Positions 35,290-42,662 of a DNA stretch of 64,000 nt are shown piece by piece. The notes beneath the pieces were generated by a model, which was not told where the DNA came from, searched no databases, and saw only the letters and a list, made by a program, of their open reading frames with translations. This stretch comes from JAJFJD01 sp965228975 (GTDB lineage: Bacteria; Pseudomonadota; Alphaproteobacteria; UBA8366), in assembly GCA_965228975.1 (NCBI GenBank), contig OZ245851.1:1550001-1614000 (forward strand), in the 5' to 3' direction. A program made the translations under genes and the position numbers. Every line of letters begins with the position of its first letter. Position 1 is the stretch's first letter.

Positions 35290-35434
35290 CCGGATGATGA
35301 CCTGAGGTCCGCCGGGGGATCCTTCCGCACCCCGGCGGACCTCACGGTCACGTTCGTCATCGTTTCGGCGTTTCCGGCCAACATCTGCGGCTACCGCACA
35401 GCGGATCGGTGTCTCGCCGATATTTTTTCGCGTA

Positions 35435-35463
35435 TTGACAATGTAGGATGCTCGTCCTAATTT
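35435..35463 (+). promoter_or_regulatory. promoter of the tetR-yciI operon
   Basis: A consensus -35 TTGACA (35435-35440), a 17-bp spacer and a -10 TAATTT (35458-35463). The spacer is filled by the first operator copy, so repressor binding would block RNA polymerase directly. The tetR start lies about 110 bases downstream. Confidence 0.75.
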
Positions 35464-35488
35464 GAACCTAGGACGAGCATCCTACATT
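35440..35488. repeat. 20-bp perfect inverted repeat, double TetR-type operator
   Basis: Bases 35440-35459 are the exact reverse complement of 35469-35488, with a 9-base spacer. Each arm contains a 16-bp near-palindrome of the form TAGGA-N6-TCCTA (35444-35459 and 35469-35484), so the element holds two mirror-image dimer sites 25 bp apart. The first lies between the -35 and -10 of the tetR promoter. This is the layout of an autoregulated TetR repressor. As RNA it would also form a very stable hairpin without a T tract. Confidence 0.8.
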
Positions 35489-35580
35489 TCGTCCCGGCCT
35501 TTCATCGCACTTCAAACAGCGATGGGGATGGTGCGGGGTGCTCGTGACGCGGTCTAACGTTGGCATGCAATGGCAGGTTC

Positions 35581-36192
35581 ATGAGCGACATGAAAACGCG
35601 GGACAGGATTGTCGAAGCCGCCGATCAATTGTTCTACCGGCAGGGTTTCGAGCACACGTCGTTCACGGACATCGCGGATGCCGTGCAAATTTCGCGCGGC
35701 AACTTTTACTATCACTTCAAAACAAAGGACGAAATCCTTGATGCGGTGATCCGATTCCGCCTGGCAAATACTCGCGCGATGGTGGATCAGTGGGCGTTGG
35801 ACGGGAATACCCCGGTGGACCGAATTCGGAGTTATATCCATATTTTGATCGCGAACCGGGCCAAGATACTGCTGTACGGCTGCCCGGTCGGCACCCTGAG
35901 CGCGGAACTCTCGAAACTCGATCATGCGGCGCGGGCGGACGCGAACAGGCTGTTTGACCTGTTCAGGGCCTGGTTGCGCCAGCAGTTCACCGATCTCGGG
36001 CGGGCGGCGGATGCCGATGCGCTTGCCCTGCATCTTCTCGCCCGCAGCCAGGGTGTCGCCACGCTCGCGAGCGCTATCCGTGACGAAGATTTCATCGATC
36101 GGGAAGTGGCGCAATTGTGCGATTGGTTGGAAGCCTGTGCGCAAGGCAGGGAAGCCGATGTCAACCGATCGGCGACCCGGGAGACCATCTAG
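35581..36192 (+). CDS. TetR/AcrR family transcriptional regulator
   Basis: A 203-aa repressor. The N-terminal helix-turn-helix is RIVEAADQLFYRQGFEHTSF, followed by DIADAVQISRGNFYYHFKTK. The ligand domain has KILLYGCPVGTLSAELSKLD, a cysteine-containing motif shared with the NemR-like branch that senses reactive electrophiles or oxidants through cysteine. I start at ATG 35581; a TTG seven codons upstream is less likely. It sits behind the double operator and in front of yciI, and is almost certainly autoregulated. Sensing of electrophiles is inference from the Cys motif and the peroxiredoxin nearby. Confidence 0.92.
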   Translation: MSDMKTRDRIVEAADQLFYRQGFEHTSFTDIADAVQISRGNFYYHFKTKDEILDAVIRFRLANTRAMVDQWALDGNTPVDRIRSYIHILIANRAKILLYGCPVGTLSAELSKLDHAARADANRLFDLFRAWLRQQFTDLGRAADADALALHLLARSQGVATLASAIRDEDFIDREVAQLCDWLEACAQGREADVNRSATRETI

Positions 36193-36218
36193 GTTGACCT
36201 TTGAGGAGAAAGATATCG

Positions 36219-36506
36219 ATGTTCATCGTTCTGCTGAGATTTTCCGCTAACAAGGACCAAGCCGGCCGGTTCATGGACGGCCATAAGGACTGGATCGACC
36301 GTGGATTCGTCGATGGCGTTTTCTTGATGGTCGGGAGCCTCCAGCCAAGTTCAGGCGGCGGAATATTGGCGCACAATACGACGTTACGGGAGCTCGAGAA
36401 ACGCGTCGATGCGGATCCCTTCGTCGCGGAAAATGTCGTCGACGCTGAGATCATTGAACTCACCCCGGCAAAAGCCGACGAGCGGCTGAAGTTTCTCGTC
36501 GCTTAG
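36219..36506 (+). CDS. YciI family protein
   Basis: A 95-aa ferredoxin-like alpha/beta-fold protein. The opening MFIVLLRFSANKD, HKDWIDRGFVDGVFLMVGSLQP and the ending DPFVAENVVDAEIIEL are typical of YciI/YCII domains, with the conserved His-Asp pair of the family (GHKDW...ADPF). GAGGAG is ten bases upstream of the ATG. It follows the TetR gene by 26 bases and is probably its main target. Members are thought to be small hydrolase or dehalogenase-like enzymes; the substrate is unknown. Confidence 0.85.
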   Translation: MFIVLLRFSANKDQAGRFMDGHKDWIDRGFVDGVFLMVGSLQPSSGGGILAHNTTLRELEKRVDADPFVAENVVDAEIIELTPAKADERLKFLVA

Positions 36507-36560
36507 AAAACCCGAATTCGAATTCGCAATGTGGGGGCCGACGCGTTGAGCAAGACGACA

Positions 36561-37151
36561 ATGGGGCCGGATGGACGCCTGCGTTGCCGGTGGTGCGGCG
36601 CCGCGCCCGAGTATCTCAGCTATCACGACACCGAATGGGGATTTCCGGATAAGGACGATCGGCGGTTGTTCGAGAAATTGAGTTTGGAGAGTTTTCAATC
36701 CGGCCTAAGTTGGCGCACGATCCTTTCCAAACGTGAGAATTTTCGCGCGGCATTTCTCAACTTCGACGTTGACCGTGTCGCGCGCTTTACCGAGCGTGAC
36801 ATCGATCGCCTGCTTCATGATGAAGGTATCGTTCGGCATCGCGGCAAGATTGAAGCGACCATCAACAACGCGATGCGGGCGAAAGAACTTATTGACCGTG
36901 AGGGGTCGCTCGCCGGCTTCCTCTGGCGATACGAACCGGAAAACCAGTCCGCCGAACCGCAGGCCGCGTCCAAGACCGTCGAGTCTATTGCGCTGTCAAA
37001 GGATTTGAAGAAATGCGGCTGGAAGTTCGTCGGGCCGACCACGGTTTATGCATTTATGCAAGCGATCGGCATGGTCAACGATCATGCCGAGGATTGCGTG
37101 ATTAGGCCCGATGCCGAGGTCGCGCGCAGAAGATTCAAACGTCCGTCTTGA
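36561..37151 (+). CDS. tag: DNA-3-methyladenine glycosylase I
   Basis: A 196-aa base-excision repair enzyme that removes 3-methyladenine from DNA. The N-terminal RCRWCGAAPEYLSYHDTEWG provides the zinc Cys and His, and the C-terminal VNDHAEDC provides the second His/Cys pair of the Tag zinc site. SFQSGLSWRTILSKRENFRAAF, GIVRHRGKI and WKFVGPTTVYAFMQAIGMVN are the other family blocks. ATG 36561 gives the usual length; GTG 36531 would add ten residues. It follows yciI by about 55 bases and may be in the same transcript, which would link it with electrophile or alkylation stress. Confidence 0.95.
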   Translation: MGPDGRLRCRWCGAAPEYLSYHDTEWGFPDKDDRRLFEKLSLESFQSGLSWRTILSKRENFRAAFLNFDVDRVARFTERDIDRLLHDEGIVRHRGKIEATINNAMRAKELIDREGSLAGFLWRYEPENQSAEPQAASKTVESIALSKDLKKCGWKFVGPTTVYAFMQAIGMVNDHAEDCVIRPDAEVARRRFKRPS

Positions 37152-37234
37152 ATTCGAGAAAACGGAGTATTTGACGGTGGCGTCGTATGGACGGGCGGCG
37201 TCCTTGGTTGGCCTACCCAATGGAGAATCAAAAA

Positions 37235-37528
37235 CTAGCCGTCGTTGCCCGCTTTCCTACCGGCCATGTTGTGTATGTGGACCAGCGCGCCCGTGGCGAC
37301 TGCCGCCGTGGTCCGGCCGATCCAATGGCCATGTTTGTGCACGGTCGCATCGGTCGCCAGATCCGTGAGCGCGACCTTGTGGTAGATCGGGATGTCATCC
37401 ACCGCACGTAGCCTGATCTGCTTGCCGGGGCAACCGACGACGAAATCCTCGCCCTTCGTGACGGCGCGCAGGACCGTCGCAACCGAATCCGTCTCGTGCA
37501 GTGCGATTGCGTCGAGTTCTTCCGCCAT
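37235..37528 (-). CDS. UxaA-family hydro-lyase, small (SAF) subunit
   Basis: A 97-aa SAF-domain protein that equals the N-terminal part of altronate dehydratase. Key parts are IALHETDSVATVLRAV, VGCPGKQIRLRAVDDIPIYHKVAL and the closing TGALVHIHNMAG. As a free-standing subunit it matches the arrangement of sulfolactate sulfo-lyase (SuyA) and some split sugar-acid dehydratases. Its ATG overlaps the stop of the large-subunit gene by one base (TAATG). Confidence 0.85.
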   Translation of the reverse strand: MAEELDAIALHETDSVATVLRAVTKGEDFVVGCPGKQIRLRAVDDIPIYHKVALTDLATDATVHKHGHWIGRTTAAVATGALVHIHNMAGRKAGNDG

Positions 37529-38694
37529 TAGAGCGATGCTCCCAACCGGCTGATCACTTCCTCGCCTTCGTTCCAGATTTCGCCCCAGGTAGTTTCGCCC
37601 GACGCCACCGCGATGACTTTGTCGAGCAGGTCCGACGTCACCTCTTCGAGGGTGGCCCGGCCGGAAGTGAGGGCGCTCGCGTCGAAATCGACAAGTTCGC
37701 CGAGCCGTTGCACGGTTTCGACATTGGCGGACAGCTTGATTGTCGGGGCGAGGTGGCTGGTGAAGCTGTTGCCGGGCCCCGTCGTGAAGAGGGCCAGTTG
37801 CGCGCCGGCCGCGACCATGCCGGTTAGGGATTCAGGCGCGTACCAAGGGCCGTCCATCGCGTAGAGGCCTGATTTGGCCGGTGCTTCGGCGATGCTCAGC
37901 ACACCCTGGATCGTGCGGCTGCCGCCCTTGGCGACCGAGCCGAGCGCCTTCTCTTCCAGCGTCGTCAGTCCGGCCGCGATGTTGGTCGGGCCCGGATTGT
38001 TGCCGATCAGGTCCATCCCGGCCGCTTCGGCCGCTTGTTCCCGCCGGGCGATCGCGTTCCGGATGTCCTGTGCGACGCCGGCGTCGGCCGCGCGGGCGCT
38101 AAGTGCCTCCTCGGTGCCGTACCATTCCATCGTCTCGCCGAATACGGCGCTGCCGCCGGCGTCGACAACCCGGTCGACCACCGCGCCCACGAGCGGATTT
38201 GCGGCGATGCCCGAACTCGGGTCGGACCGGCCGCATTCGAGCGCGAGGAACAGCTTGGATAAGGGTTGCGGTTCACGTTTTTGCCGTGAAAGTTCCTTCG
38301 ACATGTGCCCCGCCAGCCGCATGCCTTCGTTGGTCAGGCGCAGCGCATCCTGACCGCAGGAGTCCAGGCTGATCGCTTCGACGCGTTGGCCTGCCTCGGC
38401 GAATTCCGCTGCCATTGCTTCCATTTCGGGCTCGTTGCCGCTGATCAGCAGAACGGCACCGACATTGGGATGCGTGGCGAGCCCTTTGAGGGCGAGGCGC
38501 CGCAGCGCACCGTCGTCGCCGACCACCCCGCTGGCATAGGGCATGGAGACCAGTTTGGCACCCGCGACATTGTTCGCGATGCGGCGGGCGGTCGGCGCCG
38601 TCAGTCCGGTCGGCGACAGGACCAGCACGTCGTTGCGGACGCCGGCGGCGCCGCTGGGCCGCGAATAGCCGTCGAATGTCGGTTGCTCGGTCAT
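37528..38694 (-). CDS. UxaA-family hydro-lyase, large subunit (altronate dehydratase / SuyB-like)
   Basis: A 388-aa catalytic subunit of the altronate/galactarate dehydratase family. Recognisable blocks: NDVLVLSPTGLTAPTARRIA, LSKLFLALECGRSDPSSGIAANPLVG (metal/cysteine region with C in ECGRSD), FGETMEWYGTE, NPGPTNIAAGLTTLEEKALG and FTTGPGNSFTSHLAPTIKL. Together with the small subunit it would eliminate water from a sugar acid, or sulfite from 3-sulfolactate as SuyAB does. The TauD-type enzymes of this window also invite a sulfonate hypothesis, but no other sulfonate gene is adjacent. Confidence 0.87.
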   Translation of the reverse strand: MTEQPTFDGYSRPSGAAGVRNDVLVLSPTGLTAPTARRIANNVAGAKLVSMPYASGVVGDDGALRRLALKGLATHPNVGAVLLISGNEPEMEAMAAEFAEAGQRVEAISLDSCGQDALRLTNEGMRLAGHMSKELSRQKREPQPLSKLFLALECGRSDPSSGIAANPLVGAVVDRVVDAGGSAVFGETMEWYGTEEALSARAADAGVAQDIRNAIARREQAAEAAGMDLIGNNPGPTNIAAGLTTLEEKALGSVAKGGSRTIQGVLSIAEAPAKSGLYAMDGPWYAPESLTGMVAAGAQLALFTTGPGNSFTSHLAPTIKLSANVETVQRLGELVDFDASALTSGRATLEEVTSDLLDKVIAVASGETTWGEIWNEGEEVISRLGASL

Positions 38695-38881
38695 ATCGCA
38701 GACCGTTATACGGCAGGGATGTTCCGGTGCAAGGGTGCGCTCGGCCGCATCAATCAGCGATCAAACACGGCCGAACCGCAATTGGCCGGGATATTCGGGG
38801 CGCTTTGATCGGCGTAGGGTCAAAGCGTTCGCCGGAAAGGTGGATGCATCACGGGTGGCCTTCCGCGGAAAGGCCGTTGGA

Positions 38882-39073
38882 TCAGCGCGTTGAATCCGAT
38901 TTCTTCAGAGCGTTCTCGAAGGAACCCACGGCCTTTTCGAATTTGTCCCGGCAGCCTGGATTGCAGAATCCGACCACGTGGTCGCCATACATTGTCAGGG
39001 AGTCGGCGCTGACCGGTTTGCCGGACCAGGGGCAGACCGAGTTCACGCAATCTTCGAGTTCAAGTGACGGCAT
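38882..39073 (-). CDS. small TRASH/YHS-like metal-binding protein
   Basis: A 63-aa protein with three informative cysteines in CPWSGKPVSADSL and VGFCNPGCRDKFEKA. This C-x(n)-C-x3-C layout is the TRASH/YHS-type metal-binding or sensing motif. Similar mini-proteins are often mislabelled glutathione S-transferase in databases. GGAGG lies just before the ATG. It stands alone between two minus-strand catabolic genes. Confidence 0.75.
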   Translation of the reverse strand: MPSLELEDCVNSVCPWSGKPVSADSLTMYGDHVVGFCNPGCRDKFEKAVGSFENALKKSDSTR

Positions 39074-39177
39074 AATCGGTTCCTCCGATGTGAGCTAGTG
39101 AACGCCAGTACACCGTTGAGAGTGGAGCAAGACAGGGCCGGCATAAATGACAAAGCAGCCACGTTTCCTGCCAAAAA

Positions 39178-40542
39178 TCAGGCGGGGCAACGGACGATGT
39201 TCATCACCTCGGCGATTTCATCGCTGCTCAACGCCTCGAAGTTGCCGCCGAGTTCGATCAGTCGCTCCCGGTCGCTTTCCTTGAGTCGCGTCGACAAGCA
39301 ATCTCGGACTTTGACCAGATGCTCCTCAATGGAGATCGGCGGCTTGCCCCATTTGCCGCGCGGGCCATCGCAGGTCGTTTTGACGATCGAGCCGTCGTCG
39401 AGTTCGACCTCCATCTCGACATACATTTCCTCGAAGAAACCCGGGATGTCGTGGGTCATGTTCAGTTCGACCTTGTCGAGCATGGCCTCGACCTCGGGGC
39501 TGAACCGTTTCTCGTCCTCGAACGTATCCATCGTGATCTTTCCGTCGAGCAGGGCGCAGGCGGTCGTGTATTGCCAACTGAACTTGCCCGCGAGGCCGGT
39601 CAGCGGCTTCGGCCGGTTGATGTATTCCATGACCGGCGTCGTCAGGCGGACTGCCTTGATGCGCGTCGGATCGTCGATCTTCTGATGGAGTTCCAGGCCG
39701 GCGGTGATGACGAAATGCGTTGCGAACTGGCTCGGGAACATCTTGATGGCATAGCCCGGCGAAACGACGCGGAAGGGCGGGCCGAAATTCATCATCGCGT
39801 CGTAATCGAAATTCTCGTCGAAGAACATCTCGACATAGCCGCGATGGGTTTCCAGGACGTCGGCGTTGCCGGTGAATCCCCGTTTGGCGAGCATGGCGGC
39901 ATCGAGGCCGAGCGAGCAGGCCAGGCCGCAATGGGTAGACTTGGTCATCGTGCCGGTATTGGCGAGGACGCTGCCGCAACGGGACGCCGCGATCCCGACG
40001 GCCCAGCGCAATTGCTCGACCGTAAGCCCGAGCATGTGTCCCGCCGCGACGGCCGCACCGAGCGGGCCGACCATGCCGGGCGGATGGAAGCGGATGACCT
40101 TGATGTCGATCTGCCGCGACGCTTCGCGGAGCCAGCCCATCATCTCGATACCCTTGACCAGCGCGGTCGCGGCGTCCCGGCCCGACAGGCCAAGATGCTC
40201 GGCTAGCGCAAGGACGGCGGGCAGGCTTGTCGAGACCTGATGATTGGCGGGACTCCACATCGGTTCGAAGTCCAAAACATGCATCGACGAGCCATTCACA
40301 TAGGCCGCTTGCACCGGATTGGTCTTGAAGTCGAAGCCGATAACCGTCGAGGCCTCGATGCCTCCCATCTCGCGGGCATGCGCCGCGAGGATCGACGGCG
40401 GTTCCTCCTGGATCGTGCCGGCAACCGCAACGGCGAGGCCGTCGAGGAACAGCTGCCGCGCCCGTTGGATCGCATCGTCGGTAAGATCCGAGTCGGTGGT
40501 CGCTACGATCCGCTCGCACAGTTTTTCGGTAGCCTGTTCCAT
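39178..40542 (-). CDS. MmgE/PrpD family protein (copy 2)
   Basis: A 454-aa member of the 2-methylcitrate dehydratase family, clearly different from copy 1 at 31-32.7 kb. Family elements are LFLDGLAVAVAGTIQEEPP, NGSSMHVLDFEPMWSPANHQVS, GTMTKSTHCGLACSLGLDAAML and YAIKMFPSQFATHFVITA. The active-site DD-x-H region of true dehydratases reads DFEPMWSPANH here, so the activity may differ. GGGAG is eight bases before the ATG at 40542. The next genes on either side are not obviously related. Confidence 0.88.
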   Translation of the reverse strand: MEQATEKLCERIVATTDSDLTDDAIQRARQLFLDGLAVAVAGTIQEEPPSILAAHAREMGGIEASTVIGFDFKTNPVQAAYVNGSSMHVLDFEPMWSPANHQVSTSLPAVLALAEHLGLSGRDAATALVKGIEMMGWLREASRQIDIKVIRFHPPGMVGPLGAAVAAGHMLGLTVEQLRWAVGIAASRCGSVLANTGTMTKSTHCGLACSLGLDAAMLAKRGFTGNADVLETHRGYVEMFFDENFDYDAMMNFGPPFRVVSPGYAIKMFPSQFATHFVITAGLELHQKIDDPTRIKAVRLTTPVMEYINRPKPLTGLAGKFSWQYTTACALLDGKITMDTFEDEKRFSPEVEAMLDKVELNMTHDIPGFFEEMYVEMEVELDDGSIVKTTCDGPRGKWGKPPISIEEHLVKVRDCLSTRLKESDRERLIELGGNFEALSSDEIAEVMNIVRCPA

Positions 40543-40691
40543 GGCGTGTTGCTCCCGCGTCGTTCTTATTCCGCTGGCAGCATTCTGCCTCAAACGCCGG
40601 ACGCCGGGCGAATCGCCGAAAGCAGGTTCGTTTGACTCCGCGTCGCGCGTTTTGGTTGACTTCTTGGATAACGATAAACCTACGGGAGGCG

Positions 40692-40961
40692 ATGTTGCGA
40701 AAGGTATTTTCCCTGCTTGTCATTGTCGGCGTGGCGTTGGTCGCGACCCAGACCAGCCTCAGTACACCGGCCGTTGCCCAGGCCAGTTGCATGCATTGCA
40801 ACTTCGCGCAGGCGAAATGCAAGCGGTTTAATCCGGATTCGGGCGATAAGTGCAAAGTGGAAAAAGCGGCTTGCGTGAAGAAGTGCGAGGCGACCAAGGG
40901 CAGCACCGCCGGCACGTCGAACAGACTAAAAGCGGACGAATTGTCGAAGCCCAAAAAATAG
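40692..40961 (+). CDS. small secreted cysteine-rich protein
   Basis: An 89-aa protein with a clear signal peptide (VFSLLVIVGVALVATQTSL, cut after AVAQA near residue 31). The 58-residue mature part holds six cysteines as CMHC, KCKRF, DKCKV, AACVKKC and many lysines. Disulfide bonds in the periplasm, or metal or heme binding through CMHC, are possible; CMHC is not a CxxCH heme site. GGGAGG lies close before the ATG. I recognise no named family. Confidence 0.7.
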   Translation: MLRKVFSLLVIVGVALVATQTSLSTPAVAQASCMHCNFAQAKCKRFNPDSGDKCKVEKAACVKKCEATKGSTAGTSNRLKADELSKPKK

Positions 40962-41041
40962 CGGTCGCGTCGCGCTAATGTAGCGGTCCGCATCGAGCCC
41001 GGGCGATGTTCCGTCGCTTCCCCAGGGTAGCTGAGCCGTAG

Positions 41042-41614
41042 ATGGCAGCAAGGCTGCAGACCGTGACGTTGGCACTAATCGAACAACTGTTTCTCGGCGA
41101 CCCGGGCCGGATGGCGATCCTCCAGACGGTGCGATCCTTGGATTTGCCGGATTGTGCAGTCGCGGCCGGATATGTCCGAAGCGCCGTCTGGGATCACTTC
41201 CATGATCTTGCCGCACCGACGTCGGTCGCCGACGTGGATGTCGTGTATTTCGATCCTTCGAACCGGAATCCCGCTCAGGATGAAATCGCGGAAAAACGGC
41301 TGCGCGACGTGATGCCGAACGTGCCTTGGGAGGTGCGGAATCAAGCGCGCATGCATGAACGGAATGGCGACCGGCCCTATCGAAATACGGAAGACGCGCT
41401 CAGCTTCTATCTCGAGACCGCCACCAGCATCGGTGTCCGCCTGGAGTCGGATAATCGCCTGACCGTCCTCGCGCCGTGGGGCATCGACGACCTGATGGCC
41501 CTAAGGTCGCGCCCGACGCCGCGCGGACGCGAGAAATATGCGGATTATCTGGCGCGCATGCGGGCGAAAAACTGGCCGGCGCGTTGGTCCAGGCTGCGGG
41601 TCGAGGGCATATAA
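41042..41614 (+). CDS. nucleotidyltransferase family protein (NTP_transf_6 / DUF925 type)
   Basis: A 190-aa protein of the YitF-like nucleotidyltransferase family. Characteristic are CAVAAGYVRSAVWDHFHDLA, the metal-binding SVADVDVVYFDPSN, and ALSFYLETATSIGVRLESDN with GIDDLMALRSRPTP. The DVD triad is the catalytic acid cluster of the nucleotidyltransferase fold. Substrate and role are unknown for the family. It starts 80 bases after the cysteine-rich gene. Confidence 0.88.
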   Translation: MAARLQTVTLALIEQLFLGDPGRMAILQTVRSLDLPDCAVAAGYVRSAVWDHFHDLAAPTSVADVDVVYFDPSNRNPAQDEIAEKRLRDVMPNVPWEVRNQARMHERNGDRPYRNTEDALSFYLETATSIGVRLESDNRLTVLAPWGIDDLMALRSRPTPRGREKYADYLARMRAKNWPARWSRLRVEGI

Positions 41615-41770
41615 GGCCGCTTTCGCATTATTGAGACTGCTGAAAGGTCTTGCCGACGTTCTAGTGCACGGCGGTGGCGCTGCGAGACTTGGCGAACAGA
41701 CGTCACGCGTGAAGTGCGCGCAAGCGTCGCTCGATCAAAAGCGCGCTGTCTCAGCTTTGGAAACCGGCGA

Positions 41771-42184
41771 CTAGATCGCTTCGAACCGAATGTCGAAGGC
41801 GCCTTCCCACAATGTCGCGTTGCCAATCGCCGCCAGGTTCTCCAAATCCTTCGTAATGGTAATGAAGTGGTTGCCGGCGAGTTGTCCCGACTTGCTTGCG
41901 AAACGCGTCGGGCCGTAGGCAATCAGGATTTCGGGTTCGCTGATGCCGCCCGGATGGAACAAGATCTGGCCCGGTGCCGGGTGGCTCAACGCATCTTCGT
42001 AGCCGACGCCGAAATCGTGATCGCCGAGCGGGATCCATACCGCGAAGCCGCTCCAGCGCACGTGCACGATCTTGCTGGAAAACGGCAGGGCCGCGGCAAA
42101 AGCGGCACAGGTCTTCGGCGCGGAGTCGCGCTCGAATCGCGCCTCGAACGCTTGCGTGCCGATGGTGATGCGCAGGTCCGACAT
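41771..42184 (-). CDS. DUF3830 family protein, cyclophilin-like fold
   Basis: A 137-aa protein with the sequence style of DUF3830: FERDSAPKTCAAFAAALPF near the start (as in cyclophilin-like domains), VHVRWSGFAVWIPLGD, and PGQILFHPGGISEPEILIAYG. Members often accompany amidase, hydantoinase or uptake operons, but no function is established. GAGGGA precedes the ATG at 42184. I see no partner gene adjacent. Confidence 0.78.
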   Translation of the reverse strand: MSDLRITIGTQAFEARFERDSAPKTCAAFAAALPFSSKIVHVRWSGFAVWIPLGDHDFGVGYEDALSHPAPGQILFHPGGISEPEILIAYGPTRFASKSGQLAGNHFITITKDLENLAAIGNATLWEGAFDIRFEAI

Positions 42185-42449
42185 ATTTCCCTCAGTCAGT
42201 TTACCAACGATTATCGCATCGGCATCGTAATTCAATCCGGCAGGCACAGCGAATTTTGGCGGCCGGAATGGCCCGTGCTCTGGCGTTGTAAGTCCGATGT
42301 GGCGGTGCAACAACGAAAACTAGGGCGGTGGAAAACGGTCGATAAGAACTTCCAATCGAAATGTCATGAAATAGTGCCTTTGGACTAGCGCCGGAGAGGC
42401 GTATTATTTGGACAGGGGGATGCACCAAAATTGCGATGAGAGGTGCACC

Positions 42450-42626
42450 ATGCAACGCAAGCAATATCAGACGGAAAGCCGCGAGCGGGCCGATGGCGCC
42501 GTGGTCGAAATGTGTCGCGCCCGGCTTCCGGGTCAGGACCGGCGCGCCCAGCGGAAGCGGTTGGAGCATACGCCGCTTCGAGATCGGGTTCGCAACCCGC
42601 TGCGCCGCAATCGCTCGGACTACTAG
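42450..42626 (+). CDS. doubtful small basic protein
   Basis: A 58-codon frame MQRKQYQTESRERADG...RRNRSDY with a GAGAGG ribosome site seven bases upstream. The product is very rich in arginine and shows no domain, which is common for spurious frames in GC-rich DNA. I list it because the ribosome site is good and no other gene covers 42185-42662. Confidence 0.25.
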   Translation: MQRKQYQTESRERADGAVVEMCRARLPGQDRRAQRKRLEHTPLRDRVRNPLRRNRSDY

Positions 42627-42662
42627 CCCGCCGCAGCGGCGACCTGGGGGCGGATTTCGCTC

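Noticed and set aside
35440..35488. the long palindrome as a terminator of the peroxiredoxin gene
   Set aside because: There is no T tract after the right arm (CGTCCC follows) and the repeat coincides with a consensus promoter, so an operator is more likely, though it may also slow read-through.
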